Origin: JAVBWI01 sp036677445
GTDB taxonomy: Bacteria; Bacillota; Clostridia; Christensenellales; CAG-138
Length of the DNA stretch: 64,000 nucleotides
Direction of reading: 5' to 3'
NCBI GenBank assembly: GCA_036677445.1
Contig: JAVBWI010000006.1
Span: 124,001-188,000 of the forward strand
Shown here: one piece after another, positions 23,860 to 32,380 of the stretch
How the letters are laid out: every line of letters starts with the position of its first letter
Position numbering within the stretch: the first letter of the stretch is position 1
Notes under the pieces: model-generated
The model's database searches: none
The model's input: the letters and a program-made list of their open reading frames with translations, nothing else
What the model was told of the DNA's origin: nothing
Program-made: the position numbers and the translations under genes

Positions 23860-23887
23860 CCGGCCTCCAAAAGGAGAAATCATATTG

Positions 23888-24256
23888 CTACTCTTCAAGA
23901 ATAGCTTGCGCGATGGCTAATGTCTTGATATGCGATATGCTTATATGCATCCTGCTGCCGCCCATACGCAGCATACGCGCCTGCGCGGCATTCCAGAGCT
24001 TTACATAAGGCCTCCCGGCTTCATCGTGCAGTATTTCAATATCCCGCCAGCCGATGCCGTTAAAGCCTGCCGCAAGCGCCTTGGCGGTTGCTTCCTTGGC
24101 GGCAAACGTACCGGCAAGCGTTTGCGCATCGGATCCGCATTGCTCATAATATGCGCGTTCGCCTTCTGTAAAAATACGCTCCAAAAAAGCCTGTTGCTTT
24201 GCCGCGCGGCAAATTCGCTCAACCTCTATAATATCAATGCCGGTGCCAACAACCAT
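23888..24256 (-). CDS. acpS: Holo-[acyl-carrier-protein] synthase
   Basis: A 122-residue phosphopantetheinyl transferase that loads acyl carrier protein for fatty acid synthesis. The metal-binding GTGIDIIEVERI and the catalytic FAAKEATAKAL are intact, and the C-terminal SISHIKTLAIA matches the family. Length is typical. It leads a two-gene unit with the folate cyclo-ligase. Confidence 0.95.
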   Translation of the reverse strand: MVVGTGIDIIEVERICRAAKQQAFLERIFTEGERAYYEQCGSDAQTLAGTFAAKEATAKALAAGFNGIGWRDIEILHDEAGRPYVKLWNAAQARMLRMGGSRMHISISHIKTLAIAQAILEE

Positions 24257-24307
24257 GCAAATCCTCCAATGAACTACCTAGTATTGTAGCCTGCTGTTGA
24301 TAATATG

Positions 24308-25213
24308 TCAAACGAACGCATTCTCTACAGCCAACGCCATGACTTCCGCAGCAGCCGCCAAGAGCGCCAACAGAGGGAACCCTTCTTTTTGCATTGTGGA
24401 GAGCGCGAACACGGTATCCCCGTCCATGGAGGTATGTACCGGCCGTATTGCCATGGCAAGCCCATCATGCGCCATGGACGCCAACTTGGTTGCCTGCTCA
24501 CGGGTGAGCACGGCGTTGGTTGCGATCACGCCCAAAGTTGTATTGGTGCCTGCAAAGGATCGGGGCAACTTTGGCAAATACTCCAGGCAGGGCACAAATT
24601 CACCGTTGATACGGGCCGCAGCCAGCAATTCGCCGGTACGGTGGTTATAAATATCTCCCAGCGCGTTTACCGCGGCAAGGGCGGCAATGTAAACGCCGTC
24701 CCCCAGCGCAATGCAGCTTGAGCCGATACCACCGGGTATGGCGTATTGCATGCCCAGTGCTTTGCCTACCGTGGCGCCTGTGCCCGCACCAACCCTTCCC
24801 GTAAGCAGTGCATCGGAAGATGCCGATGTACAGGCCATGTACCCTTCGTTTTTGCCGGGACGTATATGCGGCGAACCGACTGCGAGATCAAACAGCACCG
24901 CGGCGGGTACGATGGGCACTACACCAACACCCACATCAAAGCCTATACCCCGCTCTTCTAAATACTGCATGGCGCCCGCGGCTGCATCTAAACCATATGC
25001 ACTGCCGCCGCAAAGCATGACGGCATGGACACGATCCACAGCGTTATAACCCCGCAAAAGGTCAGTCTCGCGCGTACCGGGCGCGGCGCCCCGTACGTCC
25101 GCACCGGCGACGGCCCCCTCCGGGCAAAGAACGACAGTACAGCCGGTCAGGGCCTTTTCATCCGTCCAATGGCCCACTTGAATGCCGGGAATATCCGTAA
25201 TACCGTTGAGCAT
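24308..25213 (-). CDS. P1 family (DmpA/NylC-like) peptidase
   Basis: A 301-residue protein of the P1 or S58 family of self-processing N-terminal nucleophile hydrolases. The processing site is in GTNTTLGVIATNA (about residue 225), where cleavage before the Thr would free the nucleophile. The N-terminal ITDIPGIQVGHWTD and LCGGSAYGLDAA stretches are also typical. Relatives hydrolyse N-terminal D- or beta-amino acids or nylon oligomers; the physiological substrate is unknown. No signal peptide is seen, so it should be cytosolic. Monocistronic. Confidence 0.88.
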   Translation of the reverse strand: MLNGITDIPGIQVGHWTDEKALTGCTVVLCPEGAVAGADVRGAAPGTRETDLLRGYNAVDRVHAVMLCGGSAYGLDAAAGAMQYLEERGIGFDVGVGVVPIVPAAVLFDLAVGSPHIRPGKNEGYMACTSASSDALLTGRVGAGTGATVGKALGMQYAIPGGIGSSCIALGDGVYIAALAAVNALGDIYNHRTGELLAAARINGEFVPCLEYLPKLPRSFAGTNTTLGVIATNAVLTREQATKLASMAHDGLAMAIRPVHTSMDGDTVFALSTMQKEGFPLLALLAAAAEVMALAVENAFV

Positions 25214-25661
25214 GGTGTTTTCCTCCTATGGGCAAAACCGAGAACTGTTAGGTAAGCACTGATTAAATGAGGGATGATGGATTGACGAGATGGTATCTGG
25301 GCCTGCAAGGAGCAAAATCGAAGGAATAGCAGCGCTATTTCAAGATTTTAGTAACGCAGCAGGACATGAAACCAGCTGTCAAGACAACGTTCCGAATTCA
25401 TCATCGGTTACTTAGGGTTATTGTACGACATTTGCACCTATGGCGCAATTGTCGTTATCAAAAGCTGTTATATATAAAAAGCGGATATCCGCTATTGGAT
25501 GTGTCGTCAGAGGCTCCTCTCATCAGGGGCTCGATTTCGGCCATCGGCAGGCCGAGCTTACACTCCGTACTGCGCTCGTCACGCCTGGGCCGAAATCCCG
25601 GCCGCTAAAAACGCTCCACTGGAGCGTTTTCTTTACGCGGCTTCGAGCCCCTTTAACAAAG
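25214..25661. other. Intergenic segment with hairpins and tRNA-like debris
   Basis: No credible gene. Visible parts are an AAAATC/GATTTT stem enclosing AATAGC/GCTATT near 25315-25350, a stretch GTGTCGTCAGAGG followed by CAGGGGCTCGA near 25500-25535 that resembles the 3-prime half of the tRNA-Lys genes downstream, and a palindrome at 25608-25630. It looks like decayed repeat or tRNA-derived sequence. Confidence 0.4.
25608..25630. terminator. Palindrome, possible second terminator
   Basis: AAAACGCTCCA and TGGAGCGTTTT form a near-perfect palindrome with A and T ends on both strands. It lies downstream of the tRNA array terminator. Confidence 0.5.
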
Positions 25662-25705
25662 CCAAACGAAAAGCCTCCAGCAATTGCTGGAGGCTTTTCG
25701 TTTGG
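25662..25705 (-). terminator. Terminator of the tRNA array (22-base perfect palindrome)
   Basis: Two 22-base arms without mismatch, CCAAACGAAAAGCC on one side, meet at CAATTG. On the minus strand the left arm begins with the CCA end of the last tRNA-Lys, so termination and 3-prime maturation signals overlap. Confidence 0.8.
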
Positions 25706-25778
25706 TGGGTCGTCAGGGGCTCGAACCCTGGACACCCTGATTAAGAGTCAGGTGCTCTACCAACTGAGCTAACAACCC
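25703..25778 (-). tRNA. tRNA-Lys (CTT anticodon), copy 2
   Basis: Acceptor GGGTTGT pairs with ACGACCC, CCA is encoded, anticodon loop CTCTTAA gives CTT. Last gene of the array. Confidence 0.95.
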
Positions 25779-25784
25779 ATAAAA

Positions 25785-25859
25785 TGGAGCGGGAAACGAG
25801 ATTCGGACTCGCGACCCCTGCCTTGGCAAGGCAGTGCTCTACCACTGAGCTATTCCCGC
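25785..25859 (-). tRNA. tRNA-Gly (GCC anticodon), copy 2
   Basis: Acceptor GCGGGAA/TTCCCGC, encoded CCA, anticodon loop TTGCCAA gives GCC. Identical in sequence to the copy at 26063-26137. Confidence 0.95.
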
Positions 25860-25883
25860 ATGTCTGCTGTACAGACAGAAAAC

Positions 25884-25959
25884 TGGTGGGTCGTCAGGGG
25901 CTCGAACCCTGGACACCCTGATTAAGAGTCAGGTGCTCTACCAACTGAGCTAACAACCC
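25884..25959 (-). tRNA. tRNA-Lys (CTT anticodon), copy 1
   Basis: Same sequence as the gene at 25703-25778. Anticodon loop CTCTTAA; CCA encoded. Confidence 0.95.
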
Positions 25960-25984
25960 AAATTCCATGTTTCACATTCTAAAC

Positions 25985-26058
25985 TGGAGCGGGTGATGGG
26001 AATCGGACCCACGCGACCAGCTTGGAAGGCTGGAGTTCTACCATTGAACTACACCCGC
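25985..26058 (-). tRNA. tRNA-Gly (TCC anticodon)
   Basis: Acceptor GCGGGTG/CACCCGC, encoded CCA, anticodon loop CTTCCAA gives TCC. Confidence 0.95.
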
Positions 26059-26062
26059 AAAA

Positions 26063-26137
26063 TGGAGCGGGAAACGAGATTCGGACTCGCGACCCCTGCC
26101 TTGGCAAGGCAGTGCTCTACCACTGAGCTATTCCCGC
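26063..26137 (-). tRNA. tRNA-Gly (GCC anticodon), copy 1
   Basis: Acceptor GCGGGAA/TTCCCGC, anticodon loop TTGCCAA, CCA encoded. Confidence 0.95.
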
Positions 26138-26190
26138 AAAATGAATCATGCAATTATCAAAGATATATCACGGAAAATCCGTATCGTATT

Positions 26191-26275
26191 TGGTGCGGGC
26201 GAAGAGACTTGAACTCATACGCCTTCCGGCACCAGAACCTAAATCTGGCGCGTCTGCCAATTCCGCCACGCCCGC
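26191..26275 (-). tRNA. tRNA-Leu (TAG anticodon)
   Basis: An 85-base class II tRNA with a long variable arm. Acceptor GCGGGCG/CGCCCGC, anticodon loop TTTAGGT gives TAG, CCA encoded. Confidence 0.95.
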
Positions 26276-26289
26276 ACATTGTGGTATAG

Positions 26290-26365
26290 TGGTGACCCGT
26301 CGGAGATTCGAACTCCGGACACCTTGATTAAAAGTCAAGTGCTCTACCGACTGAGCTAACGGGTC
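26290..26365 (-). tRNA. tRNA-Lys (TTT anticodon)
   Basis: Acceptor GACCCGT/ACGGGTC, anticodon loop CTTTTAA gives TTT, CCA encoded. Confidence 0.95.
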
Positions 26366-26368
26366 ATA

Positions 26369-26442
26369 TGGCTGGGGTGGCAGGGATCGAACCTACGATG
26401 CGGGAGTCAAAGTCCCGTGCCTTACCGCTTGGCTACACCCCA
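26369..26442 (-). tRNA. tRNA-Gln (TTG anticodon)
   Basis: Acceptor TGGGGTG/CACCCCA, discriminator G, CCA encoded, anticodon loop CTTTGAC gives TTG. Confidence 0.95.
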
Positions 26443-26469
26443 CCGATGTATCCGCGTTAAATTTGGTAT

Positions 26470-26547
26470 TGGGGTGGGTAGTGGGACTCGAACCCACGAC
26501 CTCCAGAGCCACAATCTGGCATTCTAACCATCTGAACTATACCCACC
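26470..26547 (-). tRNA. tRNA-His (GTG anticodon)
   Basis: Acceptor GTGGGTA/TACCCAC with the extra G-1 opposite C73 as expected for tRNA-His. Anticodon loop TTGTGGC gives GTG; CCA encoded. Confidence 0.95.
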
Positions 26548-26561
26548 ATAAAAACCCAAAT

Positions 26562-26638
26562 TGGCGCGCCTGCAGGGATTCGAACCCGGGACCTACGGCT
26601 TAGAAGGCCGTTGCTCTATCCTGCTGAGCTACAGGCGC
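26562..26638 (-). tRNA. tRNA-Arg (TCT anticodon)
   Basis: First gene of the array. Acceptor GCGCCTG/CAGGCGC, discriminator G, CCA encoded, anticodon loop CTTCTAA gives TCT. Confidence 0.95.
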
Positions 26639-26716
26639 AGGAAGAAAACAAATTGGTATCCAACGCCGTCAGTATACCTATTTCAAAGACCCCTCATGCA
26701 CTACCGACAGTAAAGT

Positions 26717-26745
26717 ATTCTAACAGAAAGAACATGCCATGTCAA
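26717..26745 (-). promoter_or_regulatory. Promoter of the tRNA array
   Basis: Minus strand TTGACA (26740-26745) and TAGAAT (26717-26722) are 17 bases apart, about 80 bases before tRNA-Arg. A near-consensus promoter for strong transcription. Confidence 0.85.
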
Positions 26746-26846
26746 TGGGGCAGAAAAAAAAGCGCCTGCAGCAGTGTAGTACTGCTATACATGTTGGACG
26801 GCGGGTAAAGAAAAAAGAAGGCAACACACTTTACATCGTGCCATAT

Positions 26847-26880
26847 AAAAAGGGAAATACCGGGTCAACGGTATTTCCCT
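26847..26880 (-). terminator. Terminator of the pdaB-like gene
   Basis: GGGAAATACCG and CGGTATTTCCC form a perfect stem, followed on the minus strand by TTTTTATA. Confidence 0.9.
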
Positions 26881-26927
26881 GGGTACTAAAGTTGGCCAAT
26901 GCTTGGAGGCATACGGCGAAGCCGGCA

Positions 26928-27770
26928 TTATTCCTCCTGTGCCGCCGCTTGCGAACCCGCCGCTTTCTGTACGCCGTTCACGTCGATCATGGTATTGCCG
27001 GGAAGCAGCAGGTTGCTGACCGTTACGAATTCATACCCCTGTTCCTTGGCCGCATTGACGAGCTGGGGCAGATACTCTTCAATTTTATAGCCGTTGTTAT
27101 GGCAAAGAACAATACAGCCGGGCTTGAGTTTGGGTAATACAGAATTCAGTATCGTCTCTGTGCTGCGGTCCTCCTTCCAGTCAATGGTATCAATATTCCA
27201 TTGTACTGGCGTATAGCCCATGGCACGCGTAGTGGTAACGACAAGGTCATTGTATTCGCCAAAAGGTGCGCGGAAGGTTTTACAGCGCTGCCCCACAAGC
27301 TTTTCTATTTTGTCGTCGAACGTGGTTAATTCCTTTTGGATCTTATTCGCATCCAGCCTGCTCATGTGCGGATGCGTGTTTGTATGATTACCCAATTCGT
27401 GCCCTTTTTCAAATATTGCTTTCACGTGCTCGGGGTATTTATCCACCCATACTCCGCATAAATAGAAAGTGGCTTTGATTCCCTGTCTGTCCAACTCCTC
27501 CAAAATGAAAGGTGTTTTGTCGTCTTCCCACGCCGCGTCGATCGTCAGGGCAATTTTCTTATCCGGCCGGTCCACGCTGTAAACGGGCAACTCCCGCTGT
27601 TTGCCTGCTAGCACCTCCAATTCATATTCCTCTGTAATGTTTGCCGTACTTGTCGGCTGTGTTTCACCTTCTCCTCCCATCAGCAACACTACTACAATAC
27701 CGACAATGATCACGATCGCCGCTGCAGCCGCAATGAGAAGTGTACGCTTGGTTACAACAAAAACGCGCAC
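26928..27770 (-). CDS. Polysaccharide deacetylase (PdaB-like)
   Basis: A 280-residue membrane-anchored or exported NodB-type deacetylase. After one N-terminal membrane helix (residues 10-32) the NodB domain shows motif 1 as ALTIDAAWEDD, motif 2 as HTNTHPHMS, motif 3 as RAPFGEYND and the C-terminal LCHNNGYK. The DAAW form of motif 1 resembles sporulation protein PdaB, so a role in spore cortex or cell-wall glycan deacetylation is likely. The start is a GTG at 27770 with GAGGAGG 8 bases before it. Terminator at 26847-26880. Confidence 0.88.
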   Translation of the reverse strand: MRVFVVTKRTLLIAAAAAIVIIVGIVVVLLMGGEGETQPTSTANITEEYELEVLAGKQRELPVYSVDRPDKKIALTIDAAWEDDKTPFILEELDRQGIKATFYLCGVWVDKYPEHVKAIFEKGHELGNHTNTHPHMSRLDANKIQKELTTFDDKIEKLVGQRCKTFRAPFGEYNDLVVTTTRAMGYTPVQWNIDTIDWKEDRSTETILNSVLPKLKPGCIVLCHNNGYKIEEYLPQLVNAAKEQGYEFVTVSNLLLPGNTMIDVNGVQKAAGSQAAAQEE

Positions 27771-27850
27771 GATTTACGCCTCCTCGCATTTACTCATACT
27801 ATCCTATGCATGCGGGGAGGCTATTCATGCGAGTTGTGTGCATTCGTTGT

Positions 27851-29407
27851 TTAAGGCATAAAGAGCTTTGTATCCATCGGCACGGGGTTGCGGATGATGG
27901 GCGCATAGTCCATCATCGCAATGATGTCCCGTTCAATATCCACACCCGGCGCGTATTCGATCAATTCCAGCCCCTCCGGCATCAGGCGGAACACCGCGCG
28001 CTCCGTAATAAAGAGCACATCGGCGTTGCGCTTGCGCGCATACGTACCGCTGAATGTGATCTGCTCGACAGCGGAGCAGAATTTCTTTACCTGCCCTTCC
28101 TGCAAAATACGAAGCTTTCCGTTTTCACAGGCAATTTGCAGCCCTTTTGCGGCAAACGCGCCGCAGAACACTACGCGGCGCGCGTTCTGCGTAATATCTA
28201 TAAACCCGCCGCAGCCAGCGATGACGGAGCCAAAGCGGCTGACATTGACGTTGCCCTCGCTGTCCGTCTGCGCAAGCCCGAGAAACGCGATATCCAAGCC
28301 GCCGCCCTGATAAAAATCAAACTGCGCCGCGGCATCCAGCAGCGATTCATAATTGCGTGAGCAGCCAAACGCCAGCCCGGACAAAGGTTTCCCGCCGATA
28401 GGGCCGGATTCCACCGTCAGTATGAAATCATTCAGCCGGCCCTCTTCTGCCGCAACAAGCCCGATGCCTTCCGGCACGCCGATACCCAGATTAGCGATAT
28501 CGCCCGAACGCAGCTCCTTTAGCGCCCGGCGCGCTATGATCTTGCGTTCATCCAGCGGTATTGGCGGCTCCGGGTCGGTATTTTCCTCCGCTAAGCGCGG
28601 TGCAAGCCCGCATAAAGCGGGATCATACGGGTATCCGTTTGCCTGCAAATGGTGCTCCGGATCCTCTACAGGCACAACGACATCTACATAAATGCCGGGT
28701 ATATGGATGCTGCGCGGCGGCAGCAGCTCATTTTCCAGCGTTCTTGCCACCTGCACGATCACGAGGCCGCCGTGGTTATGCGCGGCCTGCGCGGCACTAA
28801 GCGCCGAACAAAGCATGGCTTCCTCTTCCATGGAGATATTGCCGTGCATATCCGCCACCGTCCCGCGCAAAAGCGCCACCTTGATAGGCAGAGGCGCATA
28901 CAGCAGGTATTCTTCTGCGCCGATCTCCACCAGCTTTACCAGGTCTTCCGTTGTGGAGGCGTTCACCTTGCCGCCTTCTATCCTGGGATCGATGAATGTG
29001 CCCACTCCCGTACGCGTCAGCGTGCCGGGGCGGCAGGACGCGGAATCGCGGATCATATGCGTGATGACGCCTTGGGGCAGGTTGTAGGCTTCGATCTTAT
29101 TTTCCAGCGCCAGCCGCTGCAAGCCGCGTATCATGTTCCAGTGCCCGCCGATGGAGCGGCGAAGCAGACCGGGATGCGCGAGGTGATCAATGCCGCGTCC
29201 CTTGCCGTCGCCTTGCCCCGCAGCATGCACCAGCGTCAGATTTTGCGGGCGTTGTGTCGTAAGGAACCGTTGTTCAAGCGCCAGTACCAGTTCTTCGGGC
29301 ATACAGGAAAGCAAAAAACCATCCACCATGAGCATTACATCGTCCGGGATCAAGGCTACCGCCTGCTGTGCGCTGAGTACTTTGGGTTTTGTGTTCGCTG
29401 ACCTCAT
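27851..29407 (-). CDS. Acyl-CoA:carboxylate CoA-transferase (YdiF/propionate CoA-transferase type)
   Basis: A 518-residue fused alpha-beta CoA-transferase of family I, as in propionate or acetate CoA-transferase. The catalytic glutamate lies in LTVESGPIGG, following NLGIGVPEGIGLVAAEE and preceding FDFYQGGGLDIAFLG. It moves CoA between short-chain acids and could serve butyrate or propionate formation. The frame extends upstream, but the ATG at 29407 has GAGAGAA 6 bases before it and gives the usual family length. It follows the SIMPL gene by 11 bases. Confidence 0.9.
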   Translation of the reverse strand: MRSANTKPKVLSAQQAVALIPDDVMLMVDGFLLSCMPEELVLALEQRFLTTQRPQNLTLVHAAGQGDGKGRGIDHLAHPGLLRRSIGGHWNMIRGLQRLALENKIEAYNLPQGVITHMIRDSASCRPGTLTRTGVGTFIDPRIEGGKVNASTTEDLVKLVEIGAEEYLLYAPLPIKVALLRGTVADMHGNISMEEEAMLCSALSAAQAAHNHGGLVIVQVARTLENELLPPRSIHIPGIYVDVVVPVEDPEHHLQANGYPYDPALCGLAPRLAEENTDPEPPIPLDERKIIARRALKELRSGDIANLGIGVPEGIGLVAAEEGRLNDFILTVESGPIGGKPLSGLAFGCSRNYESLLDAAAQFDFYQGGGLDIAFLGLAQTDSEGNVNVSRFGSVIAGCGGFIDITQNARRVVFCGAFAAKGLQIACENGKLRILQEGQVKKFCSAVEQITFSGTYARKRNADVLFITERAVFRLMPEGLELIEYAPGVDIERDIIAMMDYAPIIRNPVPMDTKLFMP

Positions 29408-29418
29408 GAAAAGTTCTC

Positions 29419-30237
29419 TCAATCCTGTTCTCGTTTTGGTGTGACGCTTGGCCAATTTAACTTAAATTGAATGGTCACCTGCGCGGAAACGGTGATTTGT
29501 CCTGCCTGTATCGGCGTTATGGCAGTGCCGCTATCCACGTCGGCAGGCTGTTCCGCAGCAGCTCGAAGATTGTCGTTCGCATTTTGGATATTGCTTGCGC
29601 CTTCCTGCACAAGTAGGGGGCCGTCCAAATCCACACCCGCAGTATCCGCCATTACCTGCGCTTTGGCATATGCATCCGCTACGGCGGCGGCAAGTGCCTC
29701 CTGATAGGCTTCGGTCTCGTCGAGCAGGTGGAATTCCACTTTCAATATTTCGTTCGCGCCTGCCTGCAATGCGGCGGCAATCAACTCGCCCGTAATCTTG
29801 ACGTCGCGGATTTCAACCGTAATGGTGTTGGTCGCGCTGTATCCGGTAATCGCCGGCGGGTTTTTGTCATAGTCCTGTATGGGATAAATCGTAACTTCCT
29901 GCGTTCGTATATTTTCATCCGCAATGCCCATGGCTTTGATTGCCGCAAGCACTGCTTCCATCTGCTGGCTGTTCTGGTTCTGCGCTTCCTCCACAGTTTT
30001 TGACTGTACAAATACGGAAAGCTGTACGGTGGCAACATCCGGCTGTGCATCCACCTTGCCGTTGCCGGCCACAGTGAGAATGCGCTGTTCCTCCTCCAAC
30101 TCCTGCTTAATGACGATCTCTTGCTGCGTACCGGACTTTTGCTGCTGCTCCGCCTGATTGATCTCCTCCGGGGACTTACAGCCGGCCGCAGCAGACAGCA
30201 TAATGCATAATAAAATACATAATAGCGCTTTTTTCAT
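29419..30237 (-). CDS. SIMPL-domain (DUF541) lipoprotein
   Basis: A 272-residue exported lipoprotein. The signal peptide ends SAAAGC (C20), then a Gln/Glu-rich linker and the SIMPL domain (LTVAGNGKVDAQPDVATVQLS, with QEVTIYPIQDY and TVSAQVTIQFKL). The family is widespread at the cell surface with no settled function. The ATG at 30237 has AAGGAG 6 bases upstream. It is followed closely by the CoA-transferase gene. Confidence 0.85.
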   Translation of the reverse strand: MKKALLCILLCIMLSAAAGCKSPEEINQAEQQQKSGTQQEIVIKQELEEEQRILTVAGNGKVDAQPDVATVQLSVFVQSKTVEEAQNQNSQQMEAVLAAIKAMGIADENIRTQEVTIYPIQDYDKNPPAITGYSATNTITVEIRDVKITGELIAAALQAGANEILKVEFHLLDETEAYQEALAAAVADAYAKAQVMADTAGVDLDGPLLVQEGASNIQNANDNLRAAAEQPADVDSGTAITPIQAGQITVSAQVTIQFKLNWPSVTPKREQD

Positions 30238-30262
30238 AATTATCTCCTTAGAGTCATTCAAG

Positions 30263-30288
30263 AAAGGCGGGACCAAATGCCCGCCTTT
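30263..30288 (-). terminator. Terminator of yebC
   Basis: AAAGGCGGG and CCCGCCTTT form a perfect stem with an 8-base loop; minus strand continues TTTCTTG. Confidence 0.65.
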
Positions 30289-30303
30289 GACTGATGCAAA
30301 ATT

Positions 30304-31050
30304 TTAATCTTCTTCATCCGGTTCGGGGAGTATGCCGTTGTGGAATACATCCTGCACGTCCTCGTTATCGTCCAGCCATTCGAGAAAACGCTCCACCTTC
30401 TGCACAGCTTCCGGATCCGAAACATCGGCGGTGTTCTGAGGGATCATGCTGATTTCGGCGGAGATAAAGGAATAATTCGCGTTCTCCAGCGCTTCGCGCA
30501 CACGCGAGAAATCATTGGGAGAGGTGTATATTTCAAATGCATCGTCCTGCGGTACGAAATCTTCCGCACCGGCGTCCAGCGCCGCCATCATCACCTCATC
30601 CTCGTCGAGCAGCGCGCCGCGTTCGATCACAATGACGCCTTTTTTATCGAACATCCAGGATACGCAGCCGGTAGCGCCTAAGCTGCCGCCGCTTTTATCG
30701 AATATATGACGCATTTCGGCCGCGGTACGGTTACGGTTATCCGTCACCACATCCACGATCACCGCGATCCCCGCGGGGCCGTAGCCTTCATATGTGCACT
30801 CTTCGTAGTTGACGCTGCCCAGCTCGCCGGAAGCCTTTTTGATGGAACGGGTAATATTATCGTTGGGCATGTTGTTTGCTTTTGCCTTGGCAATGACATC
30901 ACGAAGCTTGGAATTGTTCAGGGGATCCGCTCCGCCCTCTTTTACGGCTATCGCGATTTCACGGCCAATTTTTGTGAAGATTTTGCCGCGCTGCGAATCT
31001 GTCTTTTCCTTTTTATTTTTGATGTTTGCCCATTTGGAATGGCCGGACAT
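30304..31050 (-). CDS. yebC: YebC/PmpR family protein
   Basis: A 248-residue protein of the YebC family, starting MSGHSKWANIKNKKEKTDSQ and with GYGPAGIAVIVDVVTDNRNRT in the centre, both diagnostic. Long annotated as a transcription regulator; more recent work links the family to translation of proline-rich stretches, which would pair with efp. Three-domain length is complete. Followed by its own terminator. Confidence 0.95.
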   Translation of the reverse strand: MSGHSKWANIKNKKEKTDSQRGKIFTKIGREIAIAVKEGGADPLNNSKLRDVIAKAKANNMPNDNITRSIKKASGELGSVNYEECTYEGYGPAGIAVIVDVVTDNRNRTAAEMRHIFDKSGGSLGATGCVSWMFDKKGVIVIERGALLDEDEVMMAALDAGAEDFVPQDDAFEIYTSPNDFSRVREALENANYSFISAEISMIPQNTADVSDPEAVQKVERFLEWLDDNEDVQDVFHNGILPEPDEED

Positions 31051-31086
31051 ACAAATACCTCCACCATATTATTCAACTGTAGTGCA

Positions 31087-31680
31087 TTATACCATTTGCG
31101 AAGTGTATTGTACAGCGCCGCCTGCCCGAAGCATCACATACCGTTTTTGTACGGCCTGCATATCCGCCCAAGCCTCGTGTTTTTTGGGCGGATCACGCAG
31201 CAGAGCTGCCGGGTGATAGGTGGGCAGTATCCATACGCCTTTTTTCTCTTTCCAGATGCCCCTGTCCTTCGTGATGCGTACATTGGGGTCGTAAATGTAG
31301 CGCGCGGCCGTAGCTCCCAGACAAACGATGATCTTCGGCTTGATGAGCGCCGTTTGTGCGCGAAGATAAGGCAGGCACGCCTGCGCTTCTTCCTCCATCG
31401 GCACGCGGTTTTGCGGCGGACGGCATTTGACAATATTGGCGATAAACACCTGACTCCGGTCAAGATCGATGGCGGCCAGCATTTTATCCAGCAGTTGGCC
31501 CGCGGGGCCTACGAAAGGACGACCCTGTAAATCTTCATCACGCCCCGGACCTTCGCCGACGAACAGGATATCCGCCTCTCTATTCCCTTCCCCGAATACG
31601 GATTGCGTACGATGCTCATATAACGCGCAAGACTGACAGGCCGTAACCTGATCTGTGAGCAACTCCCAGCTTAGCAGCAT
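31087..31680 (-). CDS. Uracil-DNA glycosylase, family 4
   Basis: A 197-residue iron-sulfur uracil-DNA glycosylase for base excision repair. Cluster ligands are C15-x2-C18 (ACQSCAL), the cysteine of VKCRPPQNRVP and the cysteine of EAQACLPYL. Catalytic motifs are GEGPGRDEDLQGRPFVGPAG and TYHPAALLR. Length is typical for family 4 (UDGa). It lies 36 bases downstream of... yebC in map order but is transcribed before it on the minus strand, so the two may be co-transcribed. Confidence 0.92.
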   Translation of the reverse strand: MLLSWELLTDQVTACQSCALYEHRTQSVFGEGNREADILFVGEGPGRDEDLQGRPFVGPAGQLLDKMLAAIDLDRSQVFIANIVKCRPPQNRVPMEEEAQACLPYLRAQTALIKPKIIVCLGATAARYIYDPNVRITKDRGIWKEKKGVWILPTYHPAALLRDPPKKHEAWADMQAVQKRYVMLRAGGAVQYTSQMV

Positions 31681-31724
31681 AGAACTACCTCGATAAAATA
31701 TGGTTAGATAACAGAGCCGGTTTT

Positions 31725-32243
31725 TTAGAAATCAAATACCGTTACACGGCCGCTTGCAAGGTCATATTTTGCGCCAACCACAAAGAATTCGCCAAGCTCC
31801 ATCAAGTCCTGCAAAGCGGAGCTGTTGCGTACGCGCTGCACGCAGGCTTTGATGGTCGCGTCCTCTTCATCGTCATCCTTGCGGAACCTTTCCCAAAAAC
31901 CCTCGTCATCCTCCGGGTCACCCTCGCGCGCCTCATGTGTAAGTATCATACACAGGGGTACATGCAGTTTTTGCGCCGCAAACTCAATGGCGTCGATCAC
32001 ATTCCGGTCCATCTCCAGTTCGGGCATGCGCAGCACATACAGGTCGCCAAGATCCGCATCGAATGCCAGTTCCGGTGACAGATAAGCGTCGGAGGTCGAG
32101 ACCACGACCGCGATGGGCTGCTGCCCTTCGGCAAGAAGTTCCCGCCTTTGCGCATCAAAAGAGCGATGGCTGCGGCATTCGTCGCTTACAAAGCGCTCAT
32201 TGCCGGCTATCAACGCATCCAGCGATTTTTCCCATGACCCCAT
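31725..32243 (-). CDS. Beta-carbonic-anhydrase-like protein without metal ligands
   Basis: A 172-residue protein whose layout follows beta-carbonic anhydrase: STSDAYLSPELAFD in place of the CSDSR motif, LGDLYVLRMPE after it, then IEFAAQKLHVPLCMILTHEAREG in place of the H-x-x-C segment. By this alignment the two zinc cysteines are T50 and R106 and the Asp-Arg partner arginine is Y54; only H103 and D52 remain. It should not bind zinc in the usual way. An acidic insert (EGDPEDDEGFWERFRKDDDEE) follows. It may be a binding or regulatory relative of the enzyme; function is unknown. Confidence 0.7.
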   Translation of the reverse strand: MGSWEKSLDALIAGNERFVSDECRSHRSFDAQRRELLAEGQQPIAVVVSTSDAYLSPELAFDADLGDLYVLRMPELEMDRNVIDAIEFAAQKLHVPLCMILTHEAREGDPEDDEGFWERFRKDDDEEDATIKACVQRVRNSSALQDLMELGEFFVVGAKYDLASGRVTVFDF

Positions 32244-32380
32244 TTTTGTGTTCTCCCAATCATCAAAAAGTATTTGACCGATGCATTTACAGAAATGACC
32301 AAGACTCTGCTTTTATAGTACCACAGAGTATCCTCGTACGCCAGTGCGGTTTATGCGGAATACGCCCGTTTTCGGGAAAC

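Noticed and set aside
25523..25735. Small frames overlapping the tRNA array terminator
   Set aside because: They are translations of palindromes and tRNA sequence on either strand.
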